From an uncultured Zetaproteobacteria bacterium (GTDB lineage Bacteria; Pseudomonadota; Zetaproteobacteria; Mariprofundales; Mariprofundaceae), in the NCBI GenBank assembly GCA_913056285.1, contig CAJXNE010000044.1, forward strand, positions 1 to 12,781: 12,781 nt of DNA, read 5' to 3'. Position numbers and translations under genes: made by a program. The notes under the pieces were generated by a model. It saw nothing but the letters and a program-made list of their open reading frames with translations. It did not search any database and had not been told where the DNA came from. Below, piece after piece: positions 7,488 through 12,781 of this stretch (its first letter is position 1; every line of letters begins with the position of its first letter).

Positions 7488-8183
7488 ATGAGCGCATTGA
7501 TTCCACTTTCATTCCCTGAAGAAAAGAACACATCCGATCAACAGGCAAGACAGTTTCCATATGCACCCATTGGCGATACGAGCTATCAGAAACAGGCGGA
7601 AGCAGGTGGTGCTCATCGCATGCAGCAACTGGAAGCCATGCTGAAAGAGGTTCAGGGCAGGGCTGAAATCGTAGAAAAAGAAGCCTATGACAAAGCTTAT
7701 CTGGCTGGTGAAAAAGCGGGCATGGCGCTGGGGAAAAGGCGGGGTGAGCAGATTCTGGCCGCGCTTCAGGAAAGCCTGGAGGGTACCGGATCTTCGCTGC
7801 AGGCCATACAAGCCTCATTTGCCGATGCGGCCATGGATGTGGCCGGATTTATTGCCAAACAGATCATTGCGGATGCCGTGCAGGATGACAACGCTAGACT
7901 GTGGCGCATTGCCAAACAGGCGTCAGAGCAGTTACCTGATGCAACGGCTCTGACGATTGCCGTGTCTCCTGATGACTTTTCCAGCTTTAAACGTTTGTTG
8001 GAAGAGAGTGACAGCCTGACGATATTAAATAGCGATCCGGCGGTTCAAAACGGCACATGCCGTATTGTTTCCAGTCAGCAGGATATTCTTGTTGATCCGT
8101 TGGCTGCGGTCGATGTCTGGCTCGACAGGCTTGGACCAGAATTGCGGTTCGATTCAGGGCAGGCAGCCCCCGGTTCTGAATGA
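7488..8183 (+). CDS. fliH: flagellar assembly protein FliH (export ATPase regulator)
   Basis: A 231-residue peripheral stator of the type III export ATPase that dimerises, binds FliI and tethers it to the C-ring. The N-terminal ~45 residues are variable and polar. The central helix shows the FliH glycine repeat: AYLAG then GxxxG steps at G74, G78, G82 and G86. The C-terminal domain resembles the FliH/SctL/V-ATPase-E fold and ends with GTCRIVSSQQDILVD (189-203), the usual family pattern. It starts 3 nt after the fliG stop, with only a weak Shine-Dalgarno, so it probably relies on coupling. The fliG-fliH-fliI order confirms identity. Confidence 0.93.
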   Translation: MSALIPLSFPEEKNTSDQQARQFPYAPIGDTSYQKQAEAGGAHRMQQLEAMLKEVQGRAEIVEKEAYDKAYLAGEKAGMALGKRRGEQILAALQESLEGTGSSLQAIQASFADAAMDVAGFIAKQIIADAVQDDNARLWRIAKQASEQLPDATALTIAVSPDDFSSFKRLLEESDSLTILNSDPAVQNGTCRIVSSQQDILVDPLAAVDVWLDRLGPELRFDSGQAAPGSE

Positions 8184-8187
8184 AGCG

Positions 8188-9618
8188 ATGAGCAGCAGTA
8201 CCAACGCACCGCTCTGGAGCAAAGAGCTGCGACAGCGCGTGTTCGAACAGCACCATACGCTTGCCTATCCCATTCGGGGTAAGGTATACAAGGTGCTGGG
8301 CCCAATGCTGGAGGCAACGGGCCTGAAATCCAGCATTGGTCATGTCTGTCAAATTGACACGAGCACAGGGCAGAGCATTGAATCAGAAATCGTGGGATTT
8401 CGTGGTGAATACACATTGCTCATGCCGGTGGGCAGCACGCGAGGCATTGCTCCCGGCGATCCGATTGTGCCGATCGCCGCTACGCCATCGATTCGGGTTG
8501 GGGCACATTTGTTGGGGCGGGTGCTCAATGGCCTTGGTGAACCCATGGATGAAGATGCATTATCGCCATCAGGCGCATCCCATGCATTACACGGCACACG
8601 ATTGAATCCATTTTCTCGTCATATTATTGACACCCCGATGCGTTTGGGGATCCGGGCCATGGATGCATGTATGCCCATGGGTTGGGGGCAACGTATGGGC
8701 TTATTTGCCGGTGCGGGCGTTGGTAAAAGTAGCCTGTTGGGTATGCTGGCCCGCAATTCCGATGCGGATGTCAATGTGATAGCGCTGGTTGGAGAGCGCA
8801 GCCGCGAGGTGCGTGAATTTCTGGATTTGGCCCTGGGCAGCGAAGCGCTGAAGCACAGTGTAGTCGTGGTAGCTACATCAGATATGTCTCCGGTACTCAG
8901 GCTCCGGTCGGCGCATATGGCCACTGCTATCGCTGAGGCATTTCGGGCCGAAGGGAAACGTGTATTGCTGCTCATGGACAGTTTGACGCGAGTAGCCCAG
9001 GCACAGCGTGAAATCGGCTTGATGCTGGGCGAACCGCCTGCCAGCAAAGGCTTTACGCCATCCTGTTTTTCCATTATTGCCGAACTGCTTGAGCGGTCTG
9101 GCCCGGGCATCAGCCAGAATGGAGCCAAAGCAGGTGATATCAGCGCCTTCTATACCGTGCTGGTGGAAGGCGATGACATTCAGGCTGATCCGGTGGCAGA
9201 TGCTGCCATGTCAGTGCTCGACGGGCATGTGATTCTGGATCGCAATCTGGCTGAACAGGGCCATTATCCGGCCATCAGCATCCTCAAGAGTGTGAGTCGT
9301 TTGGATAAACAACTGGCATCAGCGGAATTATTGACGGCCATGCGCACATTACGCAGAAAAATATCCATGTATGAGCGCATGGAGGATATGATATCTATCG
9401 GCGCTTATGAGTCAGGGAGTAACCCGGAACTTGATCAGGTGATTTCAGTGATGCCGGAAATTCGCAGTTTTTTGCAACAATCTCCGGATGAGTTCAGTAC
9501 AAATGAAGAATCGGCACAACGATTGCTACAGCTTGTAAGCAAGATGGCTTACGAGGAGAGTTTGAATGAAACTCACAACATCCAGAATATTGGCGCAACT
9601 CAGCGAACAGGATCGTAA
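8188..9618 (+). CDS. fliI: flagellum-specific export ATPase FliI
   Basis: A 476-residue F1-beta-like ATPase that unfolds and releases export substrates at the base of the flagellum. Visible landmarks are P-loop GAGVGKS (175-181), the catalytic-Glu strand GERSREVREF (202-211), Walker B LLMDSLTR (261-268) and SAFYTVLVEGDD (319-330). The frame is open upstream to 8065, but that would overlap fliH by 119 nt and add nonconserved sequence. ATG 8188, 4 nt after the fliH stop, gives the normal FliI N-terminus and length. The last 17 residues (460-476, encoded from 9566 on) overlap fliJ and look like a nonconserved tail. Confidence 0.97.
   Translation: MSSSTNAPLWSKELRQRVFEQHHTLAYPIRGKVYKVLGPMLEATGLKSSIGHVCQIDTSTGQSIESEIVGFRGEYTLLMPVGSTRGIAPGDPIVPIAATPSIRVGAHLLGRVLNGLGEPMDEDALSPSGASHALHGTRLNPFSRHIIDTPMRLGIRAMDACMPMGWGQRMGLFAGAGVGKSSLLGMLARNSDADVNVIALVGERSREVREFLDLALGSEALKHSVVVVATSDMSPVLRLRSAHMATAIAEAFRAEGKRVLLLMDSLTRVAQAQREIGLMLGEPPASKGFTPSCFSIIAELLERSGPGISQNGAKAGDISAFYTVLVEGDDIQADPVADAAMSVLDGHVILDRNLAEQGHYPAISILKSVSRLDKQLASAELLTAMRTLRRKISMYERMEDMISIGAYESGSNPELDQVISVMPEIRSFLQQSPDEFSTNEESAQRLLQLVSKMAYEESLNETHNIQNIGATQRTGS
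9553..9558 (+). promoter_or_regulatory. ribosome binding site that fixes the fliJ start inside fliI
   Basis: GAGGAG is 7 nt upstream of the ATG at 9566, while that ATG lies 53 nt before the end of the fliI frame. The strength and spacing of this site support initiation of fliJ within fliI rather than at a later codon. Confidence 0.75.
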
Positions 9619-10015
9619 TAAAGTTGAAATGGAACTGGCTGTATTAAATGGTCATAAGCAGCGACTGCTCGATCAGCAGGGCCGTAGCCGCAGTCGAATC
9701 AAACAGCTCAATCAACAACGGGATCAGCTGTTACGCAATCGTAATGCTGCATCATTACTGCAGGCCTTTAATCTGTCATTGAACGAACAGCAGTCCATGC
9801 TGGAAAGTGCCGGAGCGGCAGTGGATGAAATAGAGCAAAAAAAACAGGTTTTATTAAACAGGTTTGCAGAAGTATATCGTATGCAACATGCCTATGAAAA
9901 AATCCATGACAAGCAGGAACATCAGCAGCAACGCAAGAGCGAACAAAAAACACAACGGCAACTCGATGATATGGTTGCCACCCGCGCCACAGCGGCTGCA
10001 TCGTCAGTATCATGA
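9566..10015 (+). CDS. fliJ: flagellar export protein FliJ
   Basis: A 149-residue, highly charged protein that is nearly all coiled coil (about 12-60 and 70-140), as expected for FliJ. FliJ sits in the centre of the FliI hexamer like the gamma subunit of F1 and links it to FlhA. The segment RFAEVYRMQHAYEKIHDKQ (99-117) resembles the conserved FliJ core with its late LEKL-like turn. Sequence conservation in this family is low, so the call leans on position after fliI, size and coiled-coil character. It overlaps the end of fliI by 53 nt, which is longer than usual, and its stop overlaps the next ATG by 4 nt. Confidence 0.87.
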   Translation: MKLTTSRILAQLSEQDRNKVEMELAVLNGHKQRLLDQQGRSRSRIKQLNQQRDQLLRNRNAASLLQAFNLSLNEQQSMLESAGAAVDEIEQKKQVLLNRFAEVYRMQHAYEKIHDKQEHQQQRKSEQKTQRQLDDMVATRATAAASSVS

Positions 10016-10704
10016 AACGCCTTCAATCCATTATCCTGTTTATCACCATCGCTTTGTTGCTGACAGCAAAAGCAGGCCTGACTATCTGGCATTCAAACAC
10101 GGGAGATGTAAGCCAGAGCATCACACAACAAAGTACCCCGGCGCAGATGGCAGACCAGCAAGTGGCCGTATTGCAGCCGCAACAGGGTACAACAGGCTTG
10201 CAAGCTACTGTGCCTGATAAACCAAGTGATTCATGGGCTATGCTGGAAAATTACCTGATTCCGGAAGCCAAAGCCGCTTCGACTACCCACGTATCAGATC
10301 CAGTCATTGAAGATAAAACACTGACATCGTTACGTCAGTACAGGGATGAGCTCGAGCAGCGCTCCAACGCCCTCGATGCGCGTGAAAAATCACTTCAGCA
10401 AGCCGAAGATAAACTCAAACGTCACATCGCCGAACTGGAACAGCTGGAAGCCAGTATCCAACAAAGCTTGTTAGATGAATCCAAAGTAAAAAACAAAAAG
10501 ATCAAACGGTTGACGGCTGTTTATGAAGGCATGAAAGCAGATCGTGCAGCACCCGTGATTGCAAAAATGGAGCTGGCGACGGTGGTTAAAATTTTCCTGC
10601 TGATGGATGAGAAAAAAGTGGGAAAAATCCTCTCTTTTCTGCCGCCTGAAAAAGCCGTTAAAATCAGTCAGGCCCTCACAAGCCAAATCAGTTCAGTGCA
10701 ATGA
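10012..10704 (+). CDS. MotE/FlbB-like membrane-anchored coiled-coil protein with MgtE_N-like C-terminus
   Basis: A 230-residue protein with an N-terminal membrane anchor or signal (LQSIILFITIALLLTAKAGL, 4-23), a low-complexity Gln/Thr/Ala linker (about 28-95), a long charged coiled coil (about 104-165) and a C-terminal helical domain (about 168-226). In the last domain YEGMKADRAAPVIAKM and ILSFLPPEKAVKI follow the MgtE intracellular N-domain pattern. This is the layout of MotE, the periplasmic MotC chaperone of rhizobia, and of the spirochaete motor protein FlbB. Such genes commonly follow fliJ. By analogy it is exported with the coiled coil in the periplasm and assists motor or stator assembly; the topology is inferred. 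It is coupled to fliJ by an ATGA overlap and appears to end the tightly packed flagellar gene run. Confidence 0.78.
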   Translation: MKRLQSIILFITIALLLTAKAGLTIWHSNTGDVSQSITQQSTPAQMADQQVAVLQPQQGTTGLQATVPDKPSDSWAMLENYLIPEAKAASTTHVSDPVIEDKTLTSLRQYRDELEQRSNALDAREKSLQQAEDKLKRHIAELEQLEASIQQSLLDESKVKNKKIKRLTAVYEGMKADRAAPVIAKMELATVVKIFLLMDEKKVGKILSFLPPEKAVKISQALTSQISSVQ

Positions 10705-10782
10705 GCTTAATGCTCAACCGGAAAAAAAGCAATTTGCTATGCCAGAGAGCTGGGTAGCTTATTCAATCAATGGAGCAACAGG
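10705..10782 (+). other. intergenic gap before the channel gene
   Basis: These 78 nt hold only small inverted repeats. One, TGAGC/GCTCA (10702-10716), is a 5-bp stem over the preceding stop, and it is followed by an A-rich rather than T-rich run. I see no convincing terminator, sigma-54 or sigma-70 promoter. The channel gene could therefore be read from the upstream operon. A GGAG at 10772-10775, 7 nt before the ATG, serves as its ribosome site. Confidence 0.5.
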
Positions 10783-12781
10783 ATGAAAAAAAATAATTTA
10801 AGGTCGGTGATTAGCGACCGGCCGCTATTTTATCATCACATGGAATGGATTCTGATGCATCCGCGTTTCGGTTTCCTGATGATGGGTTTGATTGCCCTGT
10901 CTTTTACGCATGATCGGATGCTGGCTGCGGTATTGTTCCTGCTTTTCAGTGTAGAACTGGGCATGCGCATCGCTATCATGATCAACAAACGCCGCACCAA
11001 TCCTTATCGCTCGTCACTGAATCAGAAAATTGACGCACTTTTTCTGTTTCTCGATATCATTGGTATTGCATCATTGCTGATTACCATTTTCAACATTCCT
11101 ATTGATGCAGAAAATGCTTCAGCAGCCCGTTTGCTGCGCGCCGTTTACCTGCTGCGGACCTTGCGTATGTTCCGCTACATTGATTTGCAGAGCTCCATGT
11201 ATTCACCCACCTACGGCATGCTGATTTCACTGATTATTCTGCTGTCGTTCTTCGCTAAAGACACCATGATGTGGATTATTATCATTTTCTTCAGTGTCGA
11301 GTTGGTTATTCGCGTCCTGATTATGCGCAATATCAAATATGAAACGCGGCACGACAAAATTTCGGAATGGATGTTCTGGGGCATAGATTTGATTGCAACC
11401 ATCGTCATGATTCCGGCCTTTGCCTTTATTCCGCATGGCAGCGCCTTGAGGATGCTGAGGCTGATTCGGTTGCTTCGGCCATGGATGGTGATTATTCGCA
11501 ACCTCAAGGAGGTGATGCGCGAAGGGCAATTTATGCAGGAGATCAATCTGATCGTGTTGTTGCTCGGCGTGCTTTCGATCGGCGGCGGCGTTATCGGCCA
11601 CTTCACCCTGGGTGATTTCGATTATGACCGTAATGGTATGAGCAATCCGGAAGATCAGGGAATGTTGGCGCCAATCTGGTTCGCATTCCGTTTATTCACC
11701 GATCCGGGCAATTCGATCAACTATCCCGATAATACCGAAATCGCAGTTATTTCGGTCATCGCAGTTGTGGTTGGCGTATTTATCTTTGCCTTTTTTATCG
11801 GCATCGGCGCCAGCATTGTATCCGGCCTGATGGCCAAACTGCGTAACGAACGTCTGAACGTTACCAATCATATGGTTATGTTGGGCTGGTCCAGTGTTTC
11901 TCCCTTTATCATTGACCAGTTGCGTACCATCTCGGAACGCAGTTTCTCCAAATTAAAACTGGTGATTCTCAACCATGAGGAAAAAATGCCCAAGGAATTG
12001 ATTGAACATAGCTGGGCAACCTATCGAAGGGGCAATATGGAAGAAGTTGCCTCATTGCAACGGGTGAATCTGGCCCATGCCCGTCAGGCGGTCGTTGCTA
12101 TTCCCGATGGCCTGAGCAGTGCGGATAATCTGGCTCAGTCGATGTTTTCTCTGATTGCTATCCGCAAGGTAAACCCGAATATTTATCTGAATTATGCGAC
12201 GCCCGGTATGGCGCATCCACATCTGGATTCGCACCACCATATGCTGCAAATCGGTTGGGATACGCAGCAATTCTACAACAAGCCGACTGTCATTCATTCA
12301 CAACCGGATGTGCGCGCCAACATGTTTCGCAATATTCTGGTCTATCGTGATTTTGATCAGGTATTGGAACGCCTCATGATTCCCGAGCGTACGGAAGAAT
12401 CCGCCCTGCAGGTATGTGAATGGGGTGGTTGTCTTGAACGCATCAATGGAGACATCCACCTTTGCCTGCCGAATAGTGACAAGTCCATGGCGATCACTAC
12501 GCTGGCTGCCAGGTTGATGATGCGTGGTGCCACGCTGGTGGCGCTGGCTGATGCGTCAGGTCAAGTCCACCCCTTGTACAAACTGGATGAATTATCACTG
12601 CCGGCGAAGATTCCTTCGATGCTGGGTATCGCAATCAATGCCAACGCGCTGCATGCTGAAATTGTCTATACCATCAAACGCTTAAGTGATTTGGTTTTGC
12701 CCGATCTGCTGACGGATATGGGCGGCATTCAACCTGCCATACATGGGAAATCATTGAACCTGCTGATTACCGGCTGGATTG
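10783..12781 (+). CDS. CASTOR/POLLUX-type ion channel with two voltage-sensor-like domains, 3' end outside the window
   Basis: An open frame of 666 codons from ATG 10783 that runs off the right edge. Two four-helix units come first: S1 about 28-42, S2 47-66, S3 84-103, S4 116-131, then S1' 144-159, S2' 162-181, S3' 196-215, S4' 223-239. A pore module follows, with S5 about 252-274, pore loop 294-312 and S6 318-350. From residue 362 a Rossmann-like RCK domain begins at NHMVMLGWS, very like the NHTLILGWS of plant CASTOR. A second such strand, LLITGWI, starts at 660, just before the edge. The filter region reads TDPGNS (306-311), similar to the A-D-S/A-G-N-H of CASTOR/POLLUX and unlike K+-channel GYG. 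The plant proteins are about 850 residues, so roughly 200 residues are probably missing. Substrate ion is not decided by the sequence. The link to motility rests on position alone. Confidence 0.87.
   Translation, partial: MKKNNLRSVISDRPLFYHHMEWILMHPRFGFLMMGLIALSFTHDRMLAAVLFLLFSVELGMRIAIMINKRRTNPYRSSLNQKIDALFLFLDIIGIASLLITIFNIPIDAENASAARLLRAVYLLRTLRMFRYIDLQSSMYSPTYGMLISLIILLSFFAKDTMMWIIIIFFSVELVIRVLIMRNIKYETRHDKISEWMFWGIDLIATIVMIPAFAFIPHGSALRMLRLIRLLRPWMVIIRNLKEVMREGQFMQEINLIVLLLGVLSIGGGVIGHFTLGDFDYDRNGMSNPEDQGMLAPIWFAFRLFTDPGNSINYPDNTEIAVISVIAVVVGVFIFAFFIGIGASIVSGLMAKLRNERLNVTNHMVMLGWSSVSPFIIDQLRTISERSFSKLKLVILNHEEKMPKELIEHSWATYRRGNMEEVASLQRVNLAHARQAVVAIPDGLSSADNLAQSMFSLIAIRKVNPNIYLNYATPGMAHPHLDSHHHMLQIGWDTQQFYNKPTVIHSQPDVRANMFRNILVYRDFDQVLERLMIPERTEESALQVCEWGGCLERINGDIHLCLPNSDKSMAITTLAARLMMRGATLVALADASGQVHPLYKLDELSLPAKIPSMLGIAINANALHAEIVYTIKRLSDLVLPDLLTDMGGIQPAIHGKSLNLLITGWI
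10921..11502 (+). repeat. internal duplication: two voltage-sensor-like units in the channel
   Basis: Residues 47-133 and 162-240 of the channel repeat the same plan. S2 contains FSVELGMRI in the first and FSVELVIRV in the second (F55/F170, E58/E173, R62/R177). S3 keeps one aspartate (D91, D202). S4 carries Arg at every third position: 116, 119, 125, 128 and 131 (Tyr at 122) in the first, and 223, 226, 229 and 232 in the second. F-x-x-E in S2 plus the S3 Asp is the charge-transfer centre of known voltage sensors. The first unit is longer in the S2-S3 and S3-S4 loops. The codons for the shared FSVEL stretch are still similar but not identical, so the duplication is not recent. Confidence 0.75.

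Noticed and set aside
8065..8187. Longer fliI with a start at 8065
   Set aside because: It would overlap fliH by 119 nt and add about 41 residues without FliI character; ATG 8188 gives the normal length.
8619..9128. 169-residue open frame on the minus strand
   Set aside because: It is antisense to the conserved ATPase core of fliI and has the same shadow composition; no domain recognised.
10702..10716. Stem-loop after the MotE-like gene as an intrinsic terminator
   Set aside because: Only a 5-bp stem, overlapping the stop codon, and followed by ACCGG and a run of A rather than T.
11211..11606. Minus-strand frames of 131 and 124 residues in the channel region
   Set aside because: Both are antisense to the channel, whose + strand frame is continuous from 10783 to the edge with clear membrane and RCK motifs.

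Overview
The window is a compact flagellar basal-body and export operon from a Gram-negative, probably proteobacterial, organism. All recognisable genes lie on the + strand, base composition looks roughly balanced throughout, and there is no transposase, integrase, tRNA, rRNA or CRISPR. The phylum is an inference. A FlrC/FleR-type sigma-54 activator directly upstream of flgB-flgC-fliE-fliFGHIJ fits polar-flagellate proteobacteria, and a deep-branching marine lineage such as Zetaproteobacteria is possible but unproven.

Layout. Bases 1-170 hold the likely 3' end of an upstream gene (stop at 28-30) and a leader full of inverted repeats. Next comes an exported, helical-repeat (TPR-like) protein of about 660 residues. 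It overlaps by 4 nt the gene for a sigma-54-dependent activator with a degenerate receiver domain. A near-perfect -24/-12 sigma-54 promoter sits inside the last codons of the activator gene, 62 nt upstream of flgB. It should drive flgB, flgC (proximal rod), fliE (rod/MS-ring adaptor), fliF (MS ring), fliG (rotor/switch), fliH, fliI and fliJ (export ATPase complex) and a MotE/FlbB-like membrane coiled-coil protein with an MgtE_N-like C-terminus. These genes are mostly overlapping or a few bases apart.

The last 2 kb (10783 to the window edge) is one open reading frame that runs off the right end. By reading it I find an ion channel of the CASTOR/POLLUX type: a pore module followed by RCK-like Rossmann domains. 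Its membrane part carries two successive voltage-sensor-like four-helix units, each with an FSVEL S2 motif, an S3 aspartate and an arginine-every-third-residue S4. Tandem voltage sensors before one pore and RCK domains, next to flagellar motor genes, is the most unusual thing in the window.

How it works together: the activator and RpoN would switch on the operon that builds the rod base, the MS ring, the rotor and the export ATPase. The MotE-like and TPR proteins are candidates for motor-associated scaffolds. The channel may couple membrane potential or ion flux to motility, but adjacency is the only evidence for that.
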